Shown here one piece after another: positions 32,551-41,123 of a stretch of 64,000 nt of DNA. The notes under the pieces are model-generated. The model did no database searches. It was not told the origin of the DNA and worked only from the letters and a program-made list of their open reading frames with translations. The position numbers and the translations under genes were made by a program. Source of the stretch: Alphaproteobacteria bacterium (GTDB lineage Bacteria; Pseudomonadota; Alphaproteobacteria; UBA9219); the NCBI GenBank assembly GCA_031291435.1, contig JARLJC010000370.1, forward strand, positions 62,001 through 126,000, given 5' to 3'. The number at the start of each line of letters is the position of its first letter. Position 1 is the stretch's first letter.

Positions 32551-33021
32551 ATGAATAAAAAAACCGAAGCCAAATGCAACGGCGACATGCTGATGGTCGG
32601 GTTTCATGGCGCCAACCCGCCGCTGATCTGGCGCTTCGACCTCGAACGCAATCACAGTTTCACGTTGGCGCTGCAGGGCGACGAAGGCGAATGGGAACTG
32701 GGCATCACTACGCCCAAGGGCGATTTTTACCCAGTCGTGCATTTCGTCGCGCGCGAGGATGCCGAGGAAGCTTTCGCCAAAGTGGAGAAAACTCTCGCGC
32801 GCCGCAATGCCGGAATGTCGGGCGTCGTGAAGGCTATTATCGGATTGGCCCTTGTGGCGCTGGTGGTTTTTGCCGGTGTGGTCGGTTTCAGTCTTTACGT
32901 CAATGCACATGGCAATACGGCTTTGTCCACGCCGCTCGCGGGTGCGGCCTCTGCTCCCGGCGCGATGCCGGAAGGCGTGCCTCTCCCCGCCGATCAGGTT
33001 CTCAAGCCGCCCGCGCCATAG
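32551..33021 (+). CDS. Hypothetical single-TM protein
   Basis: MNKKTEAKCNGDMLMVGFHGANPPLIWRFDLERNHSFTLALQGDEGEW...VVKAIIGLALVALVVFAGVVGFSLYV. Confidence 0.65.
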   Translation: MNKKTEAKCNGDMLMVGFHGANPPLIWRFDLERNHSFTLALQGDEGEWELGITTPKGDFYPVVHFVAREDAEEAFAKVEKTLARRNAGMSGVVKAIIGLALVALVVFAGVVGFSLYVNAHGNTALSTPLAGAASAPGAMPEGVPLPADQVLKPPAP

Positions 33022-33080
33022 TCCGCGATCGTTCTTTAATGAAGCGCTTGCGCTTCATTAAAGAACGTGAATCGCTGGAC
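33021..33080. repeat. GTCC-hairpin element, copy 1 (conserved ends, variable inner stem)
   Basis: GTCCGCGATCG-TTCTTTAATGAAGCGC-TT-GCGCTTCATTAAAGAA-CGTGAATCGCTGGAC. Confidence 0.85.
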
Positions 33081-33097
33081 TTAAATATAAAAAAGAG

Positions 33098-33131
33098 AAA
33101 ACCGGGCTGCATTTCTGCAACCCGGTTTTAT
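33098..33131. terminator. Bidirectional Rho-independent terminator
   Basis: GAAAACCGGGCTGCATTTCTGCAACCCGGTTTTATT between convergent genes. Confidence 0.8.
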
Positions 33132-33146
33132 TCGTCGCGTACTCTT

Positions 33147-33863
33147 TTAGCGGCGGTCGCCGGTCAGGCGCAGTAGGCTCATAAAGATATTGATGAAGTC
33201 GAGATAGAGGCTGAGCGCGCCGAACACCGCCATTTTATTGTTGGCGTCGGAGCCATAGCTTTCGGCATAGCTTTGCTTGATGCGCTGCGTGTCATAGGCG
33301 GTCAGGCCGGTGAAGATCAGGATGCTCATGATCGACACCACCCATTGCATCATCGACGACATCAGGAAAATATTGACGATAGAGGCGATCAGGATGCCCA
33401 GCAGACCCATCATCATAAACGCGCCCATGCCGGTCAGATCGCGCTTGGTGGCGTAACCATACAGCGCCATCGCCCCGAAATCGGCGGCGGTGGCGAAGAA
33501 AGCCCGCGCCACGCTGGTGTCGGTGTAAACAAGGAAGATGCTGCCCAGCGACAGGCCCATAGTGCCGCAGAAGGCCCAGAACAAAATCTGCAGCGTGCCG
33601 AGGCTGAGGCTCTGCATGCGGAACTGCATCACAAGCACGAAAACCAGCGGCGCGAACATCACCACATATTGCAGCGGCGTGCCGTAAATGATTTGCGCGA
33701 GGGCGGTATGCGCCACCACCCAGGCCAGCGCGCCTGTCATAGCGAGCCCGCCGCCCATATAAGCGAACACGCGCTGCATATGGCCGCGCAGACCGGCGTC
33801 GAAAGTGACGCGGTCGAGGCCGCCTGAAACGGTTGAGCCGGAACGGAAGAAGGGATCGGTCAT
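33147..33863 (-). CDS. Bax inhibitor-1/YccA family membrane protein
   Basis: RVFAYMGGGLAMTGALAWVVAH...SSMMQWVVSIMSILIFTGLTAYDTQRIKQSYAE...GALSLYLDFINIFMSLLRL. Confidence 0.95.
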   Translation of the reverse strand: MTDPFFRSGSTVSGGLDRVTFDAGLRGHMQRVFAYMGGGLAMTGALAWVVAHTALAQIIYGTPLQYVVMFAPLVFVLVMQFRMQSLSLGTLQILFWAFCGTMGLSLGSIFLVYTDTSVARAFFATAADFGAMALYGYATKRDLTGMGAFMMMGLLGILIASIVNIFLMSSMMQWVVSIMSILIFTGLTAYDTQRIKQSYAESYGSDANNKMAVFGALSLYLDFINIFMSLLRLTGDRR

Positions 33864-33918
33864 GGGAACCTCGCCTGTTAAATTGACAGGGCTAATATGT
33901 GCCTGACCTGCTCCGATT

Positions 33919-34929
33919 TCAACTGGCGATTGCTTTTGCCTGCAAAGACAAAGAACTAGCCCGGAAAGGACGCGGAACTTCGTCCAGATCATAGGGCGTC
34001 GCTTCGTAAATGCTTTTGACCCAGTTGGTATAAAGATGCGCCGTGTGCCGCCAGCTGTTCAGCGGTTCGCGGGCCGGGTCGTCGCCGGGGAAATAGTGAC
34101 GCGGCAGGGGCGTGGCCGGATTCGCCGCGCTGTCGCGCATATATTCGCCCTTCAGCGTGCCGGCCTCATATTCCGGGTGATTGAGGACATATAGCCGTTT
34201 CGGATAAAACAGACCTTCGTCGTAAGGCGCGGTTTCGGCGAGGATATTGGTTCCCCCCTCGTCCGAGATGGCGACATGCTCGATTTCCGGATGGGCGGCA
34301 AGGGCCACGGGGTCGGGCGTGCGCCAGCGCGAAACCGGCACCGGGAAAACATCCGGGAACCCGAACAGCAGCCCGGCTTTATCGGCCAGGCCCTGATGAT
34401 CGAACAGGCCGAAGATTTTCTGGTCGCCCTTGATGCTTTCGACATCGTGGAAATGTTTCAACGCCGCCTGCGCGCCCCAGCACAGGAACAAAGACGACAG
34501 CACATTGGTGGTGGACCAGTCGAGAATTTGCGTCACCTCGCCCCAGATCGCTTCGTCGCTGACGCGCGGCTGCAGCGCGTTGACGCCGGTAACGATGAGG
34601 CCATCGAATTTACGGTGCCTGATGTCGCTCCACGCCTTGTAGAATTTGCGGATATGTTCGACGGGAGTGTTTTTGCTGTCGCGCCCGTTGGCGATGCCCT
34701 GCACGTAACTGTCGGTGGCGGCGAAAGTCAGGCGTACCTGTAAAGTGGTGTTGCCCAGCCACAGCGCCAGTTGCCGCTCGGTGGCTACCTTGTCTGCCAT
34801 CAAATTCAGGATGACGAATTCCATCGGGCGGATATCCTGCTTTGCCGCGCGTTCGCGTTCGATGGCCGCCCCGCTCGCCAGCGACGGCAGGAATGGGTGG
34901 ATCTCTTCGCTGGCGATGATGACGGGCAT
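33919..34929 (-). CDS. metA: Homoserine O-acyltransferase (MetA/HTS family)
   Basis: RPMEFVILNLMADKVATERQLALWLGNTTLQV...DGLIVTGVNA...WGEVTQILDWSTTNVLSSLFLCWGAQAAL. Confidence 0.92.
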   Translation of the reverse strand: MPVIIASEEIHPFLPSLASGAAIERERAAKQDIRPMEFVILNLMADKVATERQLALWLGNTTLQVRLTFAATDSYVQGIANGRDSKNTPVEHIRKFYKAWSDIRHRKFDGLIVTGVNALQPRVSDEAIWGEVTQILDWSTTNVLSSLFLCWGAQAALKHFHDVESIKGDQKIFGLFDHQGLADKAGLLFGFPDVFPVPVSRWRTPDPVALAAHPEIEHVAISDEGGTNILAETAPYDEGLFYPKRLYVLNHPEYEAGTLKGEYMRDSAANPATPLPRHYFPGDDPAREPLNSWRHTAHLYTNWVKSIYEATPYDLDEVPRPFRASSLSLQAKAIAS

Positions 34930-34938
34930 GAACTCGAC

Positions 34939-35304
34939 CTATGATCCGAGAATCAGAGCGCTTGTAACCTGTGGCGTTTTAGCCAGAACGGCAACCGCAT
35001 GTTCAAGCTGTTCACGCGTCGGTGCGGCGATCTTTAGAACATCGTCTTTTTCGCCAAGCAGAGCGCCGCCGAGCTTGTTATCGACGATGGCGCGCACTAC
35101 TGGGTTTTTCGATGTGCCGTTACCGGTGATTTCGTTCAGAACTTCCTTGGCGGATCCGCTAAGGATAACTTCCGCGAAACCTATCCGGTGTTCTCGGGAC
35201 AATGGGTCGAAGGGAATATGTGCGGCATGCAGGGCATTCACCCCGTCAGCCCATTTGCGATCTTCCGAATCCAAATTTTCTCTTGTCCAATGTATTGTTG
35301 CCAC
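34939..35304 (-). CDS. Hypothetical protein upstream of metA (GTG start)
   Basis: MATIHWTRENLDSEDRKWADGVNALHAAHIPFDPLSREHRIGFAEVILSGSAKEVL...; preceded by AGGGGG-type RBS on the minus strand. Confidence 0.6.
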   Translation of the reverse strand: MATIHWTRENLDSEDRKWADGVNALHAAHIPFDPLSREHRIGFAEVILSGSAKEVLNEITGNGTSKNPVVRAIVDNKLGGALLGEKDDVLKIAAPTREQLEHAVAVLAKTPQVTSALILGS

Positions 35305-35349
35305 TTCAACCCCCTTTTATGGCCCATCATGCGATGGGCCGTCTGCCGT

Positions 35350-35580
35350 CCCTTTAAAAAGGCGGAACGGTAAAAGCCCTAGAGCTGCGAGATGCAGCGC
35401 GGGAAGATCGGAGAATGTGGAGGGGCTGGAATCAAAAGAGCCTCGGCACACGCGATCACCCACCAGGGATCACAGTGCAGAAGCTCTGTGACGCTTTAGC
35501 TATTGGTAACGCGGTAGCAAGCTATCCTGTCAAATCCCGCGGGCCGCCTCCTAACTAATTCTTAGGCGGCCACTAACCGT
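35350..35580 (-). ncRNA. Candidate structured RNA or long leader (identity unknown)
   Basis: Minus-strand promoter-like TTGACA (35609-35614) - N19 - TATATA (35583-35588), then strong hairpins: GGCCGCCTAAG..GGAGGCGGCC, TAGCT..AGCTA, TCACAG..CTGTGA, and a GCGGGA...TCCCGC closing helix. Confidence 0.45.
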
Positions 35581-35627
35581 GCTATATAAATTCAAAGCGC
35601 CCGATTTTGTCAAGGAAATTACAAAAC

Positions 35628-36059
35628 ATGGTTACGCCCCTGCCCGAACGGCCTCTTGTCGGCATTGGTATCGTTGTCTGGCGCGAAGATAAAGTGCTGC
35701 TGGTGAAACGCAAAAATGCGCCCGGGGCGGGGCATTGGGGCTTGCCCGGCGGCAAGCAGGAACGGGGCGAAACCATCATGCAGGCGGCGGTGCGCGAAGT
35801 GCGCGAGGAAACCGGGGTCGAAATCGCGCCGCTCGGCGTGATAACCGCGCTCGACAGCATTACGAAAAACGCCAAAGGCGACATCGATTTTCATTACACG
35901 ATTGTCGAAGTCGCCGCCGAATGGTTCGAAGGCGAGGCCAAGGCCGCCGATGACGCGATTGCCGTGCGCTGGGCCGATCTCGCCGAAGTGGAAAATCTCT
36001 GCGCGTGGCCGGAAGTGGCGCGCATCGTGCGCCTGTCGATGCTGCAACGGGTTTTATAA
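35628..36059 (+). CDS. NUDIX hydrolase (ADP-ribose pyrophosphatase-like)
   Basis: Nudix box GGKQERGETIMQAAVREVREETGVEI. Confidence 0.95.
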   Translation: MVTPLPERPLVGIGIVVWREDKVLLVKRKNAPGAGHWGLPGGKQERGETIMQAAVREVREETGVEIAPLGVITALDSITKNAKGDIDFHYTIVEVAAEWFEGEAKAADDAIAVRWADLAEVENLCAWPEVARIVRLSMLQRVL

Positions 36060-36851
36060 CTTCTGACCGCCGAAACGGTCTTTGGCCGAACGCATCAGGC
36101 CGAACAAGGCGGCGGCGTCGGCATCTGCCGCGCCGATGCCGCCTTTGATAAGAGAGTTGCGCAATTCGGTGCTGTCGGCGCGCAGAAACGGATTGCAGAT
36201 TTTCTCGTTGCCGAGCAATGCCGGAATGGTCGGCTTGCCCGCCTTGCGCAAGGCGGTGATTTCGGCGGCGCGGGCTTTCAACGCCTCGTTGCCTTTGTCG
36301 ATGGCCAGCGCGAATTTGGCGTTGGCCTCGCTATATTCATGCGCGGCGTAAACTTGCGTATCGTCGGGCAGCGCGCGCAGCAGTTTGAGCGACTCCCACA
36401 TCTCCGCAGGCGTGCCTTCGAATAATTTGCCGCAGCCGAGCGAGAACAGCACATCGCCGCAGAACAAGGCCTTGAGCTGCGGGAAATAATAGGAAATATG
36501 CCCGGCGGTATGCCCGCCCGTGGCCAGAACTTCGCCGCGCAATGTCGAGAAGGTCACGATATCGCCATGCCCCACCGCGCGTGACATGCCGGCGATGCGG
36601 CTTTTTTCCTTGGCCGGGCCGATCACGGGCGCGCCATATTCGCGCTGGAGCAGATCATTGCCGCCGGTGTGATCGGTATGATGATGCGTGTTGAGGATCA
36701 GCGACAGGTGCAAATCGCGGGCTTTGAGCGCGCGGACGACGACCTCGCCATCTCCCGGATCGACCACCATAGCGAGGCCGAGATCGCGGTCGCTGACCAG
36801 AAAGATATAATTGTCCGCAAAAGCGGGCAGGAGTTCGACGATGAATGACAT
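36054..36851 (-). CDS. gloB: Hydroxyacylglutathione hydrolase (glyoxalase II)
   Basis: NTHHHTDHTGGNDLL...GHTAGHISYYFPQLKALFCGDVLFSLGCGKLFEGTPAEMW. Confidence 0.96.
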   Translation of the reverse strand: MSFIVELLPAFADNYIFLVSDRDLGLAMVVDPGDGEVVVRALKARDLHLSLILNTHHHTDHTGGNDLLQREYGAPVIGPAKEKSRIAGMSRAVGHGDIVTFSTLRGEVLATGGHTAGHISYYFPQLKALFCGDVLFSLGCGKLFEGTPAEMWESLKLLRALPDDTQVYAAHEYSEANAKFALAIDKGNEALKARAAEITALRKAGKPTIPALLGNEKICNPFLRADSTELRNSLIKGGIGAADADAAALFGLMRSAKDRFGGQKL

Positions 36852-36880
36852 TCGTGAAACTGTCGCTGATTTGTGCTAAG

Positions 36881-37027
36881 AGAGGGTTAAGAAGAAGGGG
36901 CTGGAGACAAGGGACGAGGAGGTTCAAGCATAACTGGCCGATGCCTGTTTTTCCCACCTTCTCTTGCCCTCTTGCCCCCTCTTTCTTTTCCCTCTCCTTT
37001 CTTTTCCCTCTCTTGCCTCTTCTCCTT
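36881..37027. repeat. Polypurine/polypyrimidine intergenic element (copy B)
   Basis: AAGAAGAAGGGGCTGGAGACA at 36889-36909 followed by a pyrimidine tract with TTTCTTTTCCCTCTC repeated twice, abutting the ATG at 37028. Confidence 0.8.
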
Positions 37028-37780
37028 ATGTTCACCGATATCGTCGAACTGCGCGATTTCTATCAAACCCCGGCGGGGCTGGCAGCGCGCGATGTGCTGC
37101 GCGCCCGGATCGCCGAAATGTGGCCCTCCCTGGCGGGCGAACGGGTCTTGGTGCTGGGCTATGGCGCGCCTTTGCTGCGGGCGCTGGCGGCGGAAGCTTT
37201 GGCCTGCTACGCCTTTATGCCCGCGGCGCAGGGCGTTTCTTACTGGCCGCGCGAAGGCCCCAATATTTCCTGCCTCGTCGATCCGGAAAACCTGCCTTTG
37301 CCCGATGCCAGCATCGATCGGGTCATCGCCTTGCACGCTTTGGAAGGTGTTGCCGAAACCGGCCCCATGCTGCGCGAAATCTGGCGGGTGATGCGTAGCG
37401 GCGCGCGCTTTCTGGCGCTGGTGCCCAACCGGCGCGGTTTTTGGGCGCATAGCGACCGCACGCCTTTCGGTTCGGGCCAGCCTTTTTCGCCCGGCCAGAT
37501 CAAATCGGCCTTGCATCAGCAGGGTTTTCTGGTCGAGCGCGTGCGCCATGCCCTCTATATGCCGCCTTCTCTGGCGCGGTTCAGTTTTGCCGGAAAGGTC
37601 GAAAAATACGCCGCCTCCTTGTTCCCCGGCTTTGGCGGCGTGCTGATGCTCGAGGCCAGCAAGCAGCTTTACGCCCCCATCGGCGTTAAGAATGCCGCCC
37701 GCCACCGGCTGGTGCTGCCCCTGCCCCTGGTGCCACAACGGCCTGCCCCGGCGGGCCGCATCGTCGAAAACATCCGATAA
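37028..37780 (+). CDS. SAM-dependent methyltransferase
   Basis: ERVLVLGYGAPLLRALA...DPENLPLPDASIDRVIALHALEGVAETGPMLREIWRVMRSGARFLAL. Confidence 0.9.
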   Translation: MFTDIVELRDFYQTPAGLAARDVLRARIAEMWPSLAGERVLVLGYGAPLLRALAAEALACYAFMPAAQGVSYWPREGPNISCLVDPENLPLPDASIDRVIALHALEGVAETGPMLREIWRVMRSGARFLALVPNRRGFWAHSDRTPFGSGQPFSPGQIKSALHQQGFLVERVRHALYMPPSLARFSFAGKVEKYAASLFPGFGGVLMLEASKQLYAPIGVKNAARHRLVLPLPLVPQRPAPAGRIVENIR

Positions 37781-37849
37781 AATTTGGACTTTTGCGGGTT
37801 TTTGGCCTAGTCTGGCCGAAAGAGACCTCTTAAAAATAAGGGCTGCCCC

Positions 37850-38749
37850 ATGTCGATGAAGACCGCCGCCGTCAACCCGGACAAGCAAGCCCTGGCCGAT
37901 TACCGCGCCCAGATCGACCGCATCGATATGGTTCTGCATGATCTGCTGCGCGAACGGGCCGAGATCATCGATCAGGTCAAGAAGCTTAAAGGCAAGCAGC
38001 ATATCTATATCCGCCCGGGGCGCGAGGCGCAGATGCTGCGCGCGCTTGTGGGCCGCCCGCAGGGCAAACTGCCCGAAGGTTTCGTGGTGCGCCTGTGGCG
38101 CGAGATGATTTCCGATTTCACGCTGATGGAAGGCCCGGGCCTCAAGGTCGCCGTCACCGTGCCGCCGAAAGGGCCCGATCTGTGGGATCTGTCGCGCGAT
38201 TTTTACGGCGCCTTCACGCCTTTGATGGAAGTGCCTTCGGCCAGCGCCGCGATTAAGGCCGTGCAGGCGGACAAGGCGACGGTTGCCGTGGTGCCCCTGC
38301 CCGACGCCAAGGATAAAGACGCGTGGTGGACTTTGCTGGCGGCGGACAAGAAAAATACCCTGACGGTTTTCGCAATCGTGCCGTTCGAAAATCTGAAAGC
38401 GGGCCGCAGTAATGCCCGCAACTCGATGCCGGGCGGGCTTGTCGTCGGCAAGCTTTATCCCGAACTGACGGGCGACGATCACAGTTTCCTGGCCTTGCAA
38501 TGCGTGCATGTGCCCGAAGGCGAGATGAAGCGCCTGCTCGGCAAGGCCGGCTATAAAGTGCGGCAGATGATCGCGCAAAGCGGCGGCCGCGGCGGCTCCG
38601 CGCCGACCGTTTATCTGGTCGAAACCGAAGGCTATGTCGGCCGCAACGATACCCGCCTCGCGCGTCTGCGCGCCATGCTGGGCAGCCGGTTGCAGCATCT
38701 CGCCCCCTTGGGCGGCTATGCCGTGCCTTTGAAGAGCGGCCGCCGGTAA
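37850..38749 (+). CDS. Chorismate mutase (AroQ N-terminal domain) family protein
   Basis: LADYRAQIDRIDMVLHDLLRERAEIIDQVKKLKGKQHIYIRPGREAQMLRALVG. Confidence 0.85.
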   Translation: MSMKTAAVNPDKQALADYRAQIDRIDMVLHDLLRERAEIIDQVKKLKGKQHIYIRPGREAQMLRALVGRPQGKLPEGFVVRLWREMISDFTLMEGPGLKVAVTVPPKGPDLWDLSRDFYGAFTPLMEVPSASAAIKAVQADKATVAVVPLPDAKDKDAWWTLLAADKKNTLTVFAIVPFENLKAGRSNARNSMPGGLVVGKLYPELTGDDHSFLALQCVHVPEGEMKRLLGKAGYKVRQMIAQSGGRGGSAPTVYLVETEGYVGRNDTRLARLRAMLGSRLQHLAPLGGYAVPLKSGRR

Positions 38750-38753
38750 GTCG

Positions 38754-39494
38754 ATGCGTAAAGAGTCCCTCGGCATCATCGGCACCGGTGCGTTCGGATC
38801 TTTGGCGGCCAGGCATCTGGTGCCGTATTTTGATCTCGTGCTGCATGATGCGCATGCCGATAGCGCAGAACTTGCGAAATCCGTCGGCGCGCGCGTGGGT
38901 ACTCTTAAAGACGCGGCCTCCTGCGCTATCGTCATGCCCGCCGTGCCGGTGCAGAAATTCCGCGATGTTTTAACCGCCATCGCCCCCCTGCTCCGCGCCG
39001 ATGCTCTGGTGATAGATGTCTGCTCGGTGAAAATCAAACCGATGGGGGCGATGCTGGAAATTTTACCGGCTGGCGTTGCCGTGGTCGGCACCCATCCTTT
39101 GTTCGGCCCGCAAAGCGGCAAAAACGGCATTGCCGGTTTGAATATCGCGGTTTGCGAAGGACGCGGCGGGCGATCCTCCTGCGTCGCGCAATTCTGCGCC
39201 GAAAAACTCGGACTGCGCGTGACTCTGGTATCGCCCGAGGAGCATGACCGCGAAGCCGCCTATGTGCAGGGCCTCACCCATATGCTGGCCAAGATTATCG
39301 TGGCGCTCGATCTGCCCGAGATGCGCTTTCCCACCCGCACTTATGAATTGATGCAGCAAGCGGTGGAAATGGTGCGCTACGATTCCGAAGAATTATTCCG
39401 CGCCATCGAACGCGAAAATCCTTTTTCCGGCGAGGCCAAGAAAGCCTTCTTCGCCGCTGCGCGTCGGCTTGAAGAAAAAATAACGGATAATTGA
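38754..39494 (+). CDS. tyrA: Prephenate/arogenate dehydrogenase family protein
   Basis: LGIIGTGAFGSLAARHLVPYFDLVLHD...IVMPAVPVQKFRDVL...VIDVCSVKIKPMGAML...GTHPLFGPQSGKNG. Confidence 0.9.
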   Translation: MRKESLGIIGTGAFGSLAARHLVPYFDLVLHDAHADSAELAKSVGARVGTLKDAASCAIVMPAVPVQKFRDVLTAIAPLLRADALVIDVCSVKIKPMGAMLEILPAGVAVVGTHPLFGPQSGKNGIAGLNIAVCEGRGGRSSCVAQFCAEKLGLRVTLVSPEEHDREAAYVQGLTHMLAKIIVALDLPEMRFPTRTYELMQQAVEMVRYDSEELFRAIERENPFSGEAKKAFFAAARRLEEKITDN

Positions 39495-39517
39495 GGGCCG
39501 CCCTACCCACGCTAGCA

Positions 39518-39545
39518 CGTCATTCCCGCGCAGGCGGGAATGACG
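39518..39545. repeat. GTCATTCCCGC palindromic repeat (short form)
   Basis: CGTCATTCCCGCGCAGGCGGGAATGACG. Confidence 0.85.
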
Positions 39546-39566
39546 CTCTTGGGGAGAGTGCCGTTC

Positions 39567-40676
39567 TTAAGTGGCAGGCGGTGGTGTTGGTGTAGCAGGA
39601 GCCGCTGTCGCCGCAGGCGGTTCGACCGGCCAGTCGATTTCCGGGAAGGTGAAGATGCGGATCGGGCCGAGGAACAATCCGCCCAATTGCACCGTGATCG
39701 GCAATTGCATGGCGGCGGCTTTCGCGTCTTTGCCCGCCGGGGGCTTGGCGAACATTTCCATCACCGCTTTCAGCATGTCCTGATCATGCATGGCGATGAA
39801 TCCCTGATCGATCAGGGTCTGCATCGTGTCCTTGGGATCGGCCACCTGCCCCGCGAACGCGCCTTCGGGCTGCAGATCGTCGTCGAAACCCAGCGTGCCT
39901 TTCGAAACAATGTCGAGCTTGCCCCAATGGATTGACAGATCGTCGAATTCGACTACGCCGCTCGCTTTGTTCCAGGCATCGACATCGGCGCGCTTGCGCA
40001 CATCGGGCACCGCTCCCATCACGCGCATCGACGCCGAAATTGTATCGGCATGCTTGCCGAACGGCGTCGGCATCGCCTCAGGCAAGGTGATGTCCTCGGC
40101 GTCGCCTTCGAGGCTGAGGCCGGATTCGCTATGGTCTTTGGGCGGTATCAGGGGCTTTTCGACCGCCGCATGCAGCTCATCGGCGGTGAACAGATAACTG
40201 GGCGCAAGGCCGACCTGCGCCTTGTCGAGCGCGAGATGCGCCGATTTCCAGAAACCCTCCTGGTCGAGCAGCACATGCGCCTGCCCCGCGTCGCAGGAAA
40301 CCAGCAAGGCATGGCCCTCGGTATCGAGCGGCGCCGTCACCGACACATTATGTTTGAACTTGGCCGTGAATTGCCGCCAGTTCCACGGCGTAACCGCCAG
40401 GTCCATATCGTCGGCGCGGAAAGCAATGCCGTCGGCGTTCTTCCAGCGCAGATTGACGAAGCGCATCGTGATATGGCGCGGGAAGCCGAACAAAGTGCGG
40501 TCGTCGTAACTGATCTGATAACCGGCCGCCCTGCCCTCGGTGATCCAGCCGTCGATGACATGGCGATATTGCACCGCCGCAAACGACCACAGCCCCCAGC
40601 CGATAACGCTGAGGGTGACGAGAAAAGTAAGCGTGGCGATGAAGATGGTGCGGGGCGAGAAGGGCGCGGGTTTCAT
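39567..40676 (-). CDS. DUF2125 domain-containing protein
   Basis: ITEGRAAGYQISYDDRTLFGFPRHITMRFVNLRW...FRADDMDLAVTPWNW. Confidence 0.85.
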   Translation of the reverse strand: MKPAPFSPRTIFIATLTFLVTLSVIGWGLWSFAAVQYRHVIDGWITEGRAAGYQISYDDRTLFGFPRHITMRFVNLRWKNADGIAFRADDMDLAVTPWNWRQFTAKFKHNVSVTAPLDTEGHALLVSCDAGQAHVLLDQEGFWKSAHLALDKAQVGLAPSYLFTADELHAAVEKPLIPPKDHSESGLSLEGDAEDITLPEAMPTPFGKHADTISASMRVMGAVPDVRKRADVDAWNKASGVVEFDDLSIHWGKLDIVSKGTLGFDDDLQPEGAFAGQVADPKDTMQTLIDQGFIAMHDQDMLKAVMEMFAKPPAGKDAKAAAMQLPITVQLGGLFLGPIRIFTFPEIDWPVEPPAATAAPATPTPPPAT

Positions 40677-40746
40677 GTTGGGAAGTTTAACCGAAAAATA
40701 TCAAGGAAAAGAAAATATTTGAGAGGCGTTTGTTATCGCAGCGCCG

Positions 40747-40844
40747 CGTCATCCCGGCGCAAGCCGGGATCCAGTACTACAAGTACCAAAAGCGCCGGCC
40801 TGTGAACGCTTCGGGACTGGATCCCGGCTTGCGCCGGGATGACG
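40747..40844. repeat. GTCATCCCGGC long inverted repeat element
   Basis: CGTCATCCCGGCGCAAGCCGGGATCCAGT ... ACTGGATCCCGGCTTGCGCCGGGATGACG; near-perfect terminal inverted arms. Confidence 0.9.
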
Positions 40845-40849
40845 ACCAC

Positions 40850-40975
40850 AAACTCGTTGTGATTCTCGACGAGGGATTGCCAGAGGGAGCATCGGGGCCG
40901 GAGCGTTATGCTCCGGCGACCAACGCCCAAGGCGGCTGCGGGAGGTCCGCGCGCCGCCTCCTCTACTCTAGGCCC
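40850..40975 (-). ncRNA. Candidate structured RNA or DUF2125 leader
   Basis: Minus-strand promoter-like TTGACT (41004-41009) - N18 - TAGTTT (40980-40985); hairpins CCGGAGCATAACGCTCCGG and GGCGGC...GCCGCC downstream. Confidence 0.35.
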
Positions 40976-41123
40976 GGTCAAACTAGACAAAACAGGCTTG
41001 CCAAGTCAACGTAATGTTCTCTGTTCGTTCCAAAATATATATTTTTTCGTTGCGCCGTTGTAACGAATTCATAAGCCCTTACATTTAAGTTTATCTCCAT
41101 GATTTATTTGGTATAATTTCTCA

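Noticed and set aside
36887-39130. 747-aa minus-strand ORF over the methyltransferase/chorismate mutase/tyrA genes
   Set aside because: Antisense shadow ORF; plus-strand proteins are recognisable families.
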